A DNA stretch of 44,844 nt. It comes from a bacterium. Lineage in GTDB: Bacteria > Electryoneota > AABM5-125-24 > Hatepunaeales > Hatepunaeaceae. The stretch lies in NCBI GenBank assembly GCA_013202285.1, contig JABMRV010000060.1, positions 1 through 44,844 on the forward strand, given 5' to 3'. A model generated the notes under the pieces. That model saw nothing but the letters and a program-made list of their open reading frames with translations. It did not search any database and was not told the DNA's origin. A program made the position numbers and the translations under genes. Shown piece by piece: positions 1-8,462 of the stretch (the stretch's first letter is position 1; the number at the start of each line of letters is the position of its first letter).

Positions 1-1
1 A

Positions 2-217
2 ATCTATATCGCTATCTCAGACACTGGAGGAGGGATAGATCCCGAAGAAATCCATAATATCTTTCTCCCCTTCTTTACTACTAAAGAAGTCGGCAAAGGA
101 ACCGGGTTGGGGCTGTCAGTCAGTTATGGTATAATAAAGAGTTTTAAGGGGAGAATCGAGGTGGAAAGTGAACTTGGTAAAGGTACAACTTTTACCATTA
201 TTCTCCCCCTTGAGTAA
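2..217 (+). CDS. Sensor histidine kinase, C-terminal end (partial)
   Basis: The window opens inside this gene; 71 residues remain. They form the end of a HATPase_c domain: the G1 box DTGGGID, the F box FLPFFTTK and the G2 box GTGLGLS are all visible, followed by the usual closing beta strand ([10 protein letters not shown]) and a stop. In this family the domain binds ATP and phosphorylates a histidine, then passes phosphate to a receiver aspartate. The sensor part lies outside the window. The gene is followed after 26 bases by the CBS gene and then by the receiver-transporter fusion, so it is the likely phosphodonor for one or both receiver domains downstream. That pairing is inferred from position only. 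Confidence 0.93.
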   Translation: MYIAISDTGGGIDPEEIHNIFLPFFTTKEVGKGTGLGLSVSYGIIKSFKGRIEVESELGKGTTFTIILPLE

Positions 218-243
218 TTGCAGTCAGATTAGGAGTAATTGAC

Positions 244-786
244 ATGAAAACAATCAAAGACATAATGCTTTCGCTCAGGGAATATGCGGTTGTTTCAGAG
301 GATGATACTTTACTGGATGCCCTCCTGGCGTTGGATCAGGCACAGATCAATCTTCCATCTGATCGCCAGCCACATCGGGCAGTATTGGTGAAAAACAAGC
401 AGGGAAAGATCGTCGGCAAGTTAGGGCATCTCGGCTTTTTGAAAGCGCTGGAACCGAAATATAGCATTCTGGGTGATGTCGGACAGCTCTCCAAATCCGG
501 GTTGAGTAGCGAATTCATCGAATCGATGATGGAAAACTATCGTTTTTGGCAGGAGAAACCGACAGAAGTTCGTAATCGCGCCCGTCATCTGAAAATTAAA
601 CAGGTAATGAAACCTGTAAAGGAGAATATCGATGAAAACAGCACGTTGGCTGAAGCAGTCCACCAGATGGTCATGTGGCAGACCTTGTCGATTCTGGTAA
701 CAAAAGATAATCATGTAGTCGGAATTCTCAGGCTTTCCGACCTGTTCGCAGAAGTTTCCGATTTCGTTAAATCATCGACCGGCTAA
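244..786 (+). CDS. Protein with two CBS domains
   Basis: 180 residues. The first CBS motif covers about residues 1-72 (KDIML, later GKIVGKLGHLGFLKAL) and the second about 113-175 (IKQVMKPV, later VVGILRLSDLF); a charged helical linker lies between them. CBS pairs bind adenosyl ligands and commonly gate transporters or enzymes. No other domain is fused, so this is a stand-alone regulatory module. The start has AGGAG at 231-235, eight bases ahead of the ATG. It sits between a histidine kinase and a receiver-transporter fusion, which suggests it senses energy or nucleotide state for the same transport system; that role is inference. Confidence 0.9.
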   Translation: MKTIKDIMLSLREYAVVSEDDTLLDALLALDQAQINLPSDRQPHRAVLVKNKQGKIVGKLGHLGFLKALEPKYSILGDVGQLSKSGLSSEFIESMMENYRFWQEKPTEVRNRARHLKIKQVMKPVKENIDENSTLAEAVHQMVMWQTLSILVTKDNHVVGILRLSDLFAEVSDFVKSSTG

Positions 787-814
787 ACTTAGTCAAGAGG
801 ATGGAGTTATTTAT

Positions 815-2848
815 ATGCCAAAATTGCTCTTAGTTGACGACGAAGATAAATTTCGCATTTCACTTGCCAGGCGTCTCGAGTTGCGCGGCTACGAGACTGT
901 AGCTCTCGATAGCGGCATGGAAGCGGTCAAGGTCGTTCGCAACGACCCTGAGATAGACGTGGTAATCCTCGACCGCAAAATGCCTGGTGTGAGCGGTGAA
1001 CAGGTATTAAAAGAGATCAAGGAGTTCCGACCGGAACTGCAGGTTATCTTCCTGACCGGACATGGCAGCGTCAAATCGGCAATGGAAGTCGGACGTCTGG
1101 AAGCTTTCACTTATTTAGAAAAACCGTGTGATCACGACAGACTTATCGAGGTAATCGAAGCGGCTCGCGCCAATAAGGCTCAGGTCATGGAGCGGCTTGA
1201 AATTCCTCACGTAGAAAAGGGCTCACTGTACAAATGGCTTATGGGATCGCATAATTCCCGACCGGGAGTAATCATTCTCGGACTGTTATTATTCCTTGGA
1301 CTTATCCTGCTGCCTGCACCGCAACGAATGACTGAGCTGCTTTCAGCCCGAAAAACCAACTCCGCAAACGATCAACATTTAGGATATGTGTCCTATAGCA
1401 AGCTGAAAATGGGTGAATCAATTACCGATTATTACGCTCGTGCTTATAGGCTTGGTGAAGAGATTGAAACAGAAGACGGGATGGGGAAAACTCATCGAAT
1501 GACCATCGAACAGTCCACTTTCCGCGCCAAGGTTATGCTGGGAACGCTGGTGGTTGCAGCACTCTTCTGGGCGACAGGCGCCCTGCCTATCGGCATTACC
1601 GCACTGCTGGTTGGAGTGTTCATGTATCTACTGGGCGTCATGCGTCCAAACGATGTCGCCGCGGCTTATGCCAAGGATGCGGTTATTTTCATCTTCGGGG
1701 TGCTGGCACTTTCCAGAGTCATCAGCAAAACGGGGCTGGATCGTCGTATTGGTTTACTGCTCCTTGGACCAGCCAAATCCCTGCCAAGATTATTGTTCAT
1801 CTTTCTTCCACTGATGGCTATCGCCTGTTCTTTCATCTCCGAGCACGCGCTGGTCGCCTTCATTATGCCGATGTTCATGCTCGTTTATATGACTTCGACG
1901 CAGCGGGAGGGAATAAAGAAAGACCATGCTCTGGCGGTTATATTTGTGCTGTCGCTCTGTTTCGCCGCCAATTGTGGCGGTCCCGGTTCACCGGCAGCTG
2001 GAGGACGCAACGCCATAATGATCGGCATCCTGGCTGATTACGGGATAGCTCCGACGTTCGGTCAGTGGGTCAAGTATGGTCTTCCGTTCGTGCCGGTAAT
2101 GGCTTTGGTTATAGGCGCTTATTTTTTCATCGTTATGCGGAGAAAGGTCAAAGTCAAGGAACTTAATGTTGCATCCATAGTGAGGCAGGCGTCACACAAG
2201 ATCGGACCGATGGATCGAAAGGAATACATCACTGCCGCGGTACTGGTGGGGTTGATCTTGCTGTGGATCACCGCGAGTGATACGCTCGGCATGGGTGGTC
2301 CTGTCATAATGGCGCTGGTTGCACTCAGCCTATTCAGGATACTGCAATGGAAAGACATCGCAGGTATTCACTGGGAGGTTGTAGCATTATACGCCAGTGC
2401 CTGCGCCATGGGTAAGGGATTGGCGTCCACCGGCGCTGCACTCTTTCTGGCAGATTCGTTTATCGGAATCCTACCGGATTTCATGAGTAGTGGTACAGGA
2501 TTGGCGATGGCGACGAGCTTATTCACCGGCATTGCTACAAATTTCATGAGCGACGGCGCCACCGTTTCGGCAATAGGACCTATTACGGTTCCGATGGCGA
2601 CGATCGCTGACACCCATCCCTTAATGGTCGGTTTAGCGACAGCTTTCGCTTCATCTTTCGCTCACATGCTTATCATCGGCACTCCCAACAACGCGATAGC
2701 CTATGCGATGGCGAAAGACCCCGTTACAGGTGAGCAATTGGTAACATTAGCAGATTTCCTGAAACACGGCTTTGTTGTATTACTCCTTTCCTTCGCAGTA
2801 CTGTGGCTCTGGACGTTTTGGGGTTACTGGCGGTGGATAGGATTTTAG
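815..2848 (+). CDS. Response-regulator receiver domain fused to an SLC13/DASS anion permease
   Basis: 677 residues. Residues 1-125 are a complete receiver domain: acidic pair D8/D9, phospho-acceptor D53 in ILDRKMPG, T81 in FLTGHGS and K103 in LEKP. A first membrane helix follows (about 151-168), then a hydrophilic loop of about 70 residues (170-238), then a polytopic permease of the divalent-anion/sodium symporter family, opened by FWATGALPIG and carrying IFGVLALSRVISKTGLDRRIG. The second half has TNFMSDGATVSAIGP (about 574-588), in the place of the conserved SNT signature; the first-half equivalent reads SEHALVAFIMP and lacks the canonical SNT. A cytoplasmic receiver before helix 1 fits DASS topology, which puts the long loop outside the cytoplasm. 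The gene has GGAG at 803-806. Substrate is not readable; dicarboxylates or sulfate are family possibilities. Phosphorylation may gate transport (inference). Confidence 0.92.
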   Translation: MPKLLLVDDEDKFRISLARRLELRGYETVALDSGMEAVKVVRNDPEIDVVILDRKMPGVSGEQVLKEIKEFRPELQVIFLTGHGSVKSAMEVGRLEAFTYLEKPCDHDRLIEVIEAARANKAQVMERLEIPHVEKGSLYKWLMGSHNSRPGVIILGLLLFLGLILLPAPQRMTELLSARKTNSANDQHLGYVSYSKLKMGESITDYYARAYRLGEEIETEDGMGKTHRMTIEQSTFRAKVMLGTLVVAALFWATGALPIGITALLVGVFMYLLGVMRPNDVAAAYAKDAVIFIFGVLALSRVISKTGLDRRIGLLLLGPAKSLPRLLFIFLPLMAIACSFISEHALVAFIMPMFMLVYMTSTQREGIKKDHALAVIFVLSLCFAANCGGPGSPAAGGRNAIMIGILADYGIAPTFGQWVKYGLPFVPVMALVIGAYFFIVMRRKVKVKELNVASIVRQASHKIGPMDRKEYITAAVLVGLILLWITASDTLGMGGPVIMALVALSLFRILQWKDIAGIHWEVVALYASACAMGKGLASTGAALFLADSFIGILPDFMSSGTGLAMATSLFTGIATNFMSDGATVSAIGPITVPMATIADTHPLMVGLATAFASSFAHMLIIGTPNNAIAYAMAKDPVTGEQLVTLADFLKHGFVVLLLSFAVLWLWTFWGYWRWIGF

Positions 2849-2933
2849 AAGGGATGAGGGATGAGGGAGAAGGGGGAAAACAACGACATGAGTGTTCTGC
2901 TTAACACGATTACTTTTTTTATGGAGCAATATA

Positions 2934-3422
2934 ATGGAAAGTAAGATTAAACTTCTGATCGTCGATGATGAAGTTGCTTTTCTTAATTCAATCGCCAGGC
3001 GGCTTGAGTTGCGTGATTTTGATGTCACCAAAGCTACCAACGGCAAAGAGGCATTAGAGGCTGCACAAAATAAGAAATTCGACCTCGCACTCGTCGATCT
3101 TAAAATGCCTGGAATGAGCGGTCAGAAACTGCTGGAATTCCTCAAGCACGATCACAAGTTTCTGGAAGTCATCATCCTGACCGGTCACGGATCGCTCGAA
3201 TCCGCTGTTGAATGCACCAAACTTGGGGCTTACAGTTACCTGCCGAAGCCGTATGAGCTTGATCGCTTGATTGAGCTGCTGAAGGAAGCTTACCAGGCTC
3301 GCCTGCAAAAGAAATTCGAGAATGACCAGAAACGGATGGATATGATAACCAAGATCGCCACGGGAGACAGCGCACTTGGTATTATGCGCCGGTTGAGAGA
3401 ACTGGATGATGAGGAAAAGTAA
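2934..3422 (+). CDS. Single-domain response regulator with a C-terminal helical tail
   Basis: 162 residues from the ATG at 2934, chosen because GGAG at 2923-2926 lies seven bases ahead and because the receiver fold begins at once (KLLIVDDE). A GTG at 2892 would only add a non-homologous leader. Active-site residues are complete: D11/D12, D55 in LVDLKMPG, T83 in ILTGHGS and K105 in LPKP. After about residue 125 there is only a charged helix, with no DNA-binding or enzymatic output domain. The segment ARRLELR and the LTGHGS motif are shared with the receiver half of the upstream transporter fusion, so the two receivers look like duplicates. It probably serves as a phosphate sink or partner in the same module (inference). 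Confidence 0.92.
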   Translation: MESKIKLLIVDDEVAFLNSIARRLELRDFDVTKATNGKEALEAAQNKKFDLALVDLKMPGMSGQKLLEFLKHDHKFLEVIILTGHGSLESAVECTKLGAYSYLPKPYELDRLIELLKEAYQARLQKKFENDQKRMDMITKIATGDSALGIMRRLRELDDEEK

Positions 3423-3456
3423 ATCTTTATTTCATCGGAATTGAGGGTACCGAAAA

Positions 3457-3666
3457 GTGAAACGACCTGTCTATCACTCTCGGATCGTAATGGTTCTGCT
3501 TGCAGTTTCATTAATTCCGCTTTGCCTGATGGGTGTAGGATCCTGGTTTGTATTCGGAAGACTTCGTGACCTGTTCGCCGACTTGAATCGCTCCAGCTAC
3601 GGCGATGATCTATACAACGGACTTGACGCCAATGACCCTTCATCGGGATTATTCTTCGACTTTTGA
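3457..3666 (+). pseudogene. N-terminal stub of a membrane sensor (likely histidine kinase)
   Basis: A GTG at 3457 follows GAGGG at 3443-3447 and opens a frame of only 69 residues. It holds one clear membrane helix (VMVLLAVSLIPLCLMGVGSW) and a start of an extracytoplasmic region, then stops. This is the usual N-terminus of a membrane-bound sensor kinase, but the sensor, histidine and ATPase parts are absent from the next several hundred bases. Position right after a response regulator supports a kinase. Most likely a truncated remnant; a genuine 69-residue single-pass protein cannot be excluded. Confidence 0.6.
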
Positions 3667-3802
3667 AAGCATTCGATCAACTGTTTACACAAGGACGATT
3701 ACACTTGAACTGTCAGGAGAACCAATATCATGTGGAATCATCATCGACGATGAGTATCTTAATTGCATCGCTTATTTGTCTATTCCAATCGTTTTGTGCG
3801 GA

Positions 3803-3970
3803 TTAAGAATCCAGCACTTCCCTTACTTTTCGAGCTAAATCGGTGAGTGTGAAAGGTTTTTGCAGGTAAGGCTTATCCGAGTCCAAAACACCGTTGTGGA
3901 CTATGGAATTGGCAGTATAGCCCGACATAAATAACACTTTCACATCCTTCCCAAGCGCAGAGAGACGGCT
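3803..3970 (-). pseudogene. Remnant of a receiver-domain C-terminus
   Basis: Read on the minus strand, about 55 codons ending in TAA at 3803 encode the last third of a receiver domain. VLFMSGYTA, then YLQKPFTLTDLARKVREVL is the standard ending of a receiver attached to a hybrid histidine kinase (beta-4, the T/S site, the KPF lysine motif and helix 5). In-frame upstream it meets a stop codon at 3980-3982 and no start, so it is a 5'-truncated fragment. With the truncated sensor just before it on the other strand, the 3430-4090 interval looks like a site of deletion or rearrangement. Confidence 0.75.
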
Positions 3971-4093
3971 ATTGCAAATCTATATGTAATAATGTAGTAT
4001 TTCGATTATCTAATTAAGGTTGCGTTAATGCGAGTTTTTTCTTATCGTAATATACAGTAAGAACTCAAATAGTGAAGAATCTCTTATAAAGCT

Positions 4094-4112
4094 GTTATCT
4101 TGTTATGATAAC
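4094..4112. promoter_or_regulatory. Inverted repeat flush with a start codon
   Basis: GTTATC and GATAAC flank a seven-base spacer, and the right arm ends at the base before the ATG at 4113. TATAAA at 4085-4090 could be a -10 box, which would place transcription start within the repeat and leave a leader of almost no length. It could be an operator or a translation-blocking hairpin. No clear Shine-Dalgarno sequence is present. Confidence 0.35.
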
Positions 4113-5009
4113 ATGAAAAGAACATCAATGAAAATACTCCGCATTGTCTCGCTGTGGCTGCTGGCGTTGCTGATCACAGGCAGCATCTTCATATATCAGA
4201 AGAAGACCGGACCAACCAATCCGGTAACCGGTGAGATAGCGCTCGGTTCGCACACAATTCACTACGACCTTAAACGAACTCACGGAGGAGAGAGCGATCA
4301 CGAGGTTATTATCGAACTGCCCGATCCTTCCGCTGAGACATGGGCGAAGGAAATCGGGGGGATTGTATTGTGGAAACGGTACAAATTGGATGAACCGACC
4401 CGAGCCATCCGAATGCAACAGAAAAACAGGAGTGATTCGAAAGGTATCGACCTCTCAGCCTATCTGCCGCATCAGCCGCCCGCCGGGAAGCTCGAGTATC
4501 AGGTCAGATTGACATTGGGAGATGAACATGTTATCCTGCCACCCGATGAGCCCGCTGTTATCCGCTTCAAGGGAGCGGTTCCTGACTGGGCACTATTTCC
4601 TCACGTCTTCATTATGTCCCTGGCATTGTTCGTAGGAATGCAGGCTTTGCTTTCAGCCCTGATCGGTTGGAAGATAAAAAAACAGGCATGGATAACTCTG
4701 GGACTGATTGTCGTCGGTGGTCTGATATTCGGACCGATTGTGCAGAAGTACGCCTTCGGCGCATTCTGGACCGGTTGGCCCCTCGGAGAAGATCTAACCG
4801 ATAACAAGACAGCGGTGATGGCAATCGGCTGGCTGATCGCTATCCTTAAGTTGCGCGGTGAGAAAGGCGAAAGACGCGGTCGCTGGTGGGTTGTTGCGGC
4901 AACAGTGCTGATGTTCGTGGTTTATTTGATTCCTCACTCGATGCGCGGCAGTGAACTCGATTATTCAGCGCTGCCAGCGGACAGTCTGGAAAGCAGGAAT
5001 CAAGAATAG
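4113..5009 (+). CDS. Membrane protein of unknown function
   Basis: 298 residues, not assigned to a named family. An N-terminal helix (about 7-27) acts as signal anchor; residues 30-165 are hydrophilic and beta-rich, ending in DEPAVIRFKG; four membrane helices follow (about 165-190, 193-215, 232-247 and 255-272), with FWTGWPLGEDLTDNK between the second and third. The pattern is an extracytoplasmic beta domain tethered to a small helical bundle. Start is either this ATG or the one at 4128 (MKILRIVSL), which still leaves a full signal anchor; neither has a good ribosome-binding site. It stands alone, downstream of the decayed zone and upstream of a repeat-rich gap. Confidence 0.75.
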   Translation: MKRTSMKILRIVSLWLLALLITGSIFIYQKKTGPTNPVTGEIALGSHTIHYDLKRTHGGESDHEVIIELPDPSAETWAKEIGGIVLWKRYKLDEPTRAIRMQQKNRSDSKGIDLSAYLPHQPPAGKLEYQVRLTLGDEHVILPPDEPAVIRFKGAVPDWALFPHVFIMSLALFVGMQALLSALIGWKIKKQAWITLGLIVVGGLIFGPIVQKYAFGAFWTGWPLGEDLTDNKTAVMAIGWLIAILKLRGEKGERRGRWWVVAATVLMFVVYLIPHSMRGSELDYSALPADSLESRNQE

Positions 5010-5030
5010 AATTCAATAACTCATTCGTTC

Positions 5031-5175
5031 CCGCCAGGTTTCAAGCGTAGCGTAACCTGGCGGAAGAAGCTGTCAGGTTACGGACTTCGTCCTTGAAACC
5101 TGACACCAACAATAGAATAAACCTGTCCAGCAAGCTGAACAGGTCACACATTGATAGTCCGCCAGCTGGCGGATC
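5031..5175. repeat. Cluster of palindromic repeats in a 450-base gap
   Basis: Three separate dyads lie here: CCGCCAGGTT/AACCTGGCGG (5031-5063), TGTCAGGTT/AACCTGACA (5071-5105) and the 16-base palindrome TCCGCCAGCTGGCGGA (5158-5173). The first two share the internal words TTTCAAG or CTTGAAA. The last recurs at 12151-12168 with one change. Hairpins downstream of the membrane-protein gene might end transcription, but no T-run follows. Nothing else recognisable is seen between 5010 and 5463. Confidence 0.6.
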
Positions 5176-5463
5176 AATTAACGGATTCAGCAAAACCGAT
5201 TTTTTCAGCAAGCATAACTTAACTTAATCCCCAAACCCTCTTATTTCAGGTAATGCAGGGGAAAGTACAACACCCGCTGATGACTGATAACTTTTGATTA
5301 CTGATTAACCCTCCTCTTCCCCTGCTATACAGGTTGTCCAACAGCACGATCTGACAAATCCTCACATTCTGCCTCCCGAGCACCTGACAACCTGAATGTA
5401 GAATTAGGAAATAATGCTGTACTCTGTTGTATGTTCCGGTACTTAAAACCAGGAGATCAAAGA

Positions 5464-7089
5464 GTGAGTGCTAATCGTTTCCATCTTCTCTTCCTAGGTG
5501 TTCTGCTGCTGTTGATGTTATTTGCTTTCCATCACCCTAAAATGTTTGATGACGCCTTCGTTTCCTTCAGGTACGCTCAGAATCTGGTCAATGGTCAGGG
5601 ATTGGTCTATAATGCCGGTGAGAGGGTTGAAGGTTATTCCAATTTTCTCTGGGTGATGCTGATGGCAGCCGGACTCTCAATGGGTGTATTGCCCGAACAT
5701 TTCTCGATCTGGCTGTCGGCTCCCATCTACCTCGCATGCCTGATCCTAACCTATCAGATTGCTCTGAAAATAATCAAGAACCGGACACTCGCGTTGATTG
5801 CCATGATCCTGACCGGTACAAACTGGACAGTTGCATCCTTTTCAGCAAGCGGTCTCGAAACTCCGCTGCAACTCCTCGAATTCCTGGCAACGGTGTACAT
5901 CCTAATACTCGGCAGCGAGAAGGGATGGAATTTCCGAAGGAGTCTCTCTCTTTCGCTGATTCTCAACCTCGCCCTGTTAACGAGACCGGACGGTGTCGTC
6001 CTTGTAGCTGCAGGATTGTTCATCTACTTCAAATCATCCGAAAACATCAAACCGGGAAACATCGCCGCAACACTGATCCCGTTCATCCTTGTCATCCCTC
6101 TTTATGCAGCATGGAAGGTTTCATATTACGGTTCGGTGCTGCCGAATCCGTTCCACGCCAAGGTGCATGGATTGAGCGGTATCCCCTACGGTTTTTTCTA
6201 TCTTTACCTGTTCTTGATGTGCTACCTGCTGATTCCCTACATCATTTTCCCCGTCATCCATTGGAGAAGCCTGATTAGGATTGACAAAGCAACCGGAATA
6301 CTCGGCATCTGTGTCCTGTCATGGACAGCTTACGTAATTCTTGTCGGCGGGGATTTCATGGAATTCCGGTTCTTCGTCCCCGTGATACCGTTACTGATGA
6401 TTCTGCTCATCCGCCAGATAGTAACCAGCATCCCGGGAAAAACCCTCCGATATAGCCTGATAGCAGGATTGTTCCTCGGAACGATAAACAACAATATCGT
6501 GTTTGGCGGTCTGGTGGGAGGCTGGGGCGTACAGAGTGTCAAAACTCTCTCCGGTGCTTTGGACGGTCCAAAGGAGAATTGGATAGGTCTCGGTAAAGAA
6601 CTGAGGAAACTGTTCGGAGACAGCGATGTTATCATCTGCCTCGGACAAGCCGGAGTGATACCATACTATTCCGGCTTAAGAAGTGTCGATATGATGGGCA
6701 TGAACGACTCCGAAATACCCCGAATCGGTAATAAACTCAGTATCATGGCTGGACATCGGTTAATCGCTCCATTCAGTTACATCTGTGACAAGCAGGTCAA
6801 TCTGATCCTGCTCCCCAACAACTTCACCTTTGATGAAGCCACGTTCCGTTCCTGTGTAAGTCAACTGAAGTGGAAGGACTTATGTCGATATTATCTGAAT
6901 CCGGACGAACTGGTACATGGAAGGATGATCGATGAGGCGATCCTGCTTGGAATTCCGTATGATGAGAATCTAATTACTGTCGCCTGGTATCTCACACCTC
7001 ATCAAGCCATAGAGAAAGTAATCAGGGAACGAAATCTGTATCGCATGCGTCTAATTAGACCAGTTTTTAGAAGAACAGGATTACCGTAA
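5464..7089 (+). CDS. Polytopic GT-C type glycosyltransferase
   Basis: 541 residues from the GTG at 5464, preferred because AGGAG at 5451-5455 lies eight bases ahead; an in-frame ATG at 5431 has no such site. About ten membrane helices fill residues 5-370. The first outer loop carries the acidic pair of the GT-C fold (FDDAFVSFRYAQNL) and GERVEGYSNFLW, a signature of the ArnT/AftB-like group that transfers sugars from polyprenyl phosphate carriers outside the membrane. A soluble domain of about 170 residues ends the protein. It stands alone and converges with the minus-strand DUF2953 gene, 19 bases apart. The acceptor glycan is unknown. Confidence 0.8.
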   Translation: MSANRFHLLFLGVLLLLMLFAFHHPKMFDDAFVSFRYAQNLVNGQGLVYNAGERVEGYSNFLWVMLMAAGLSMGVLPEHFSIWLSAPIYLACLILTYQIALKIIKNRTLALIAMILTGTNWTVASFSASGLETPLQLLEFLATVYILILGSEKGWNFRRSLSLSLILNLALLTRPDGVVLVAAGLFIYFKSSENIKPGNIAATLIPFILVIPLYAAWKVSYYGSVLPNPFHAKVHGLSGIPYGFFYLYLFLMCYLLIPYIIFPVIHWRSLIRIDKATGILGICVLSWTAYVILVGGDFMEFRFFVPVIPLLMILLIRQIVTSIPGKTLRYSLIAGLFLGTINNNIVFGGLVGGWGVQSVKTLSGALDGPKENWIGLGKELRKLFGDSDVIICLGQAGVIPYYSGLRSVDMMGMNDSEIPRIGNKLSIMAGHRLIAPFSYICDKQVNLILLPNNFTFDEATFRSCVSQLKWKDLCRYYLNPDELVHGRMIDEAILLGIPYDENLITVAWYLTPHQAIEKVIRERNLYRMRLIRPVFRRTGLP

Positions 7090-7108
7090 AATATCAAGTG
7101 GAAATGCT

Positions 7109-7831
7109 TCAGACGCTCTCCGCGCTTTTTCTTCTCTTTCTCGCCCTGCGATAAAACTGTAGTAATCGCTTCCAGGGCAGTTTGCAAAGTAGAATTGCTG
7201 CCTCAAATATCACGACTATCGGGCTGACTGAGAAAGAGAAAAAGAGAGCAAAGCGAGGACTGGCGCTCTCAAAATCCGCGCCTATGCGGATTTCACGCTG
7301 TGGCGGGTTATGGAATGCTGTCAGCGGCTGTGTAATCCCGAAAAGAACTCCGGTCAACGCCGGATCGGGAGTGGCAATATTCAGATCTACCTTCAGGCGA
7401 TCCATCATGGTAAATCTTATCGCGCGTTTGCTCAGATCTACCAGCCATGCTGCGAGTTTAATAACCAGATCTCTCTCGTTCCATATATCCTTCAGGTTCA
7501 TCTTCCCGGTTTCTTTAACCTTTTCCGGCTTCCTCTTATAGCGTCGATCTGGTCTCGCTTCAGCGGTTTCGGGTATGGGTTCGCTTGCTTCGCCGTTCTC
7601 TTCAGTATCCGGAATATCCTCAGCATGACTTTCGTCGAGATCTATCTTCTTGTCATCCGTCAACTTCTTCTTCAGGGGAAATCGAAAAAAAAGAATCCTT
7701 AATATCATGATTTTCTGGCGAATGTCCAGTTTCAAACCGAGGAGTGGACAGTGCAGCTTTGTGAGGAAGCGTCCCGGTCCGAGATCTCCGCTGAGCCGTA
7801 TTCTCGGCAACAACACCCCCGCCAGAACCAA
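7109..7831 (-). CDS. DUF2953 family membrane-associated protein
   Basis: 240 residues from a TTG; the frame stays open to 7904, and a CTG near 7862-7864 behind AGGAG would add the rest of the N-terminal helix (LLYFLIIIGLVLAG), so the true start is unresolved. Order: membrane helix, short segment, an acidic disordered stretch rich in E, D and P (about 58-110), then the DUF2953 core with WNERDLVIKL, LKVDLNIATPDPALTGVLFG and IRIGADFES. The family is best known beside spore-coat-related genes in Firmicutes (general knowledge); here there is no sporulation context. Its only operon partner is the small membrane gene just upstream. Confidence 0.72.
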   Translation of the reverse strand: MVLAGVLLPRIRLSGDLGPGRFLTKLHCPLLGLKLDIRQKIMILRILFFRFPLKKKLTDDKKIDLDESHAEDIPDTEENGEASEPIPETAEARPDRRYKRKPEKVKETGKMNLKDIWNERDLVIKLAAWLVDLSKRAIRFTMMDRLKVDLNIATPDPALTGVLFGITQPLTAFHNPPQREIRIGADFESASPRFALFFSFSVSPIVVIFEAAILLCKLPWKRLLQFYRRARKRRKSAESV

Positions 7832-7903
7832 TCCGATGATTATAAGAAAGTAAAGCAGGTTCAGATCACTCCTTGAATGTGTGAACTGATAAAAGACTAC
7901 CGG

Positions 7904-8113
7904 TTACTTGATGAGTAGAACTCTGAGGATTACCGGAACCAGCAGCATTGCAGCCGTAGCCTGCACTCCGCGGTCGCGCTCTCTAACCACTGCAGTAGCC
8001 AGCATACAGCCCATCCCCGCGGCTAATAGCCAGTAGATCCAGAAGAGTATCGTGTAAAAAATGATCGGCATTACACAGTCTCGATGAAATGAAAGTAAAA
8101 ACCACTGTTTCAT
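7904..8113 (-). CDS. Small two-helix membrane protein
   Basis: 69 residues. Two hydrophobic helices (about residues 14-32 and 52-67) flank a short basic-acidic loop (VRERDRG). AGGA lies nine bases before the ATG, a real ribosome-binding site, which supports translation. Its stop codon lies beside or within the likely start region of the DUF2953 gene, so the two are probably co-transcribed and perhaps coupled. Family not recognised. Confidence 0.6.
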   Translation of the reverse strand: MKQWFLLSFHRDCVMPIIFYTILFWIYWLLAAGMGCMLATAVVRERDRGVQATAAMLLVPVILRVLLIK

Positions 8114-8333
8114 AAGATATATCCTTTACAACTCTCTCGCAACATTTTTGCCTTTCGGAATTCAATTTTACTATACTTGCTGATATCTCATTTACTTTTC
8201 AATATGCGTGCTGCGGGGTGTCCCCACCCAGCAACTTAAGACATGTTTTACACCCGCAGGTGAGGACGAGTTCTTTGAAATATCCACCTGATAGTCAAGT
8301 TTTAGACCTAACCGTGTCATTCCTGCGTTACTT

Positions 8334-8462
8334 TGTCATTCCTGCGTAGGCAGGAATCCAGACAAGTTTGTTATCTAACAATATAGCATTTTCTGGATTC
8401 TGGCTTCCCAGTGTGACCGAGAATAGCGATTTCTGCCTCACTGCCTGCGCGGGAATGACAAA
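8334..8462. repeat. Composite palindromic repeat of the TTTGTCATTCCTGC type
   Basis: The block begins TTTGTCATTCCTGC and ends GCGGGAATGACAAA, with inner words GGAATCCAGA and TTCTGGATTC also facing each other, so it is a nested inverted repeat of about 130 bases. This word family is widespread among bacterial intergenic repeats. A partial extra copy (GTCATTCCTGCG) lies just before, at 8316-8328. The rest of the 500-base gap between 8114 and 8618 shows only AT-rich sequence and a GC-rich hairpin near 8211-8270. Confidence 0.65.

Noticed and set aside
2849-2880. Purine-rich GGGATGAGGGATGAGG, also present at 16402-16418, as a mobile repeat
   Set aside because: The match is short and low in complexity; at 16402 it forms the start of a real gene.
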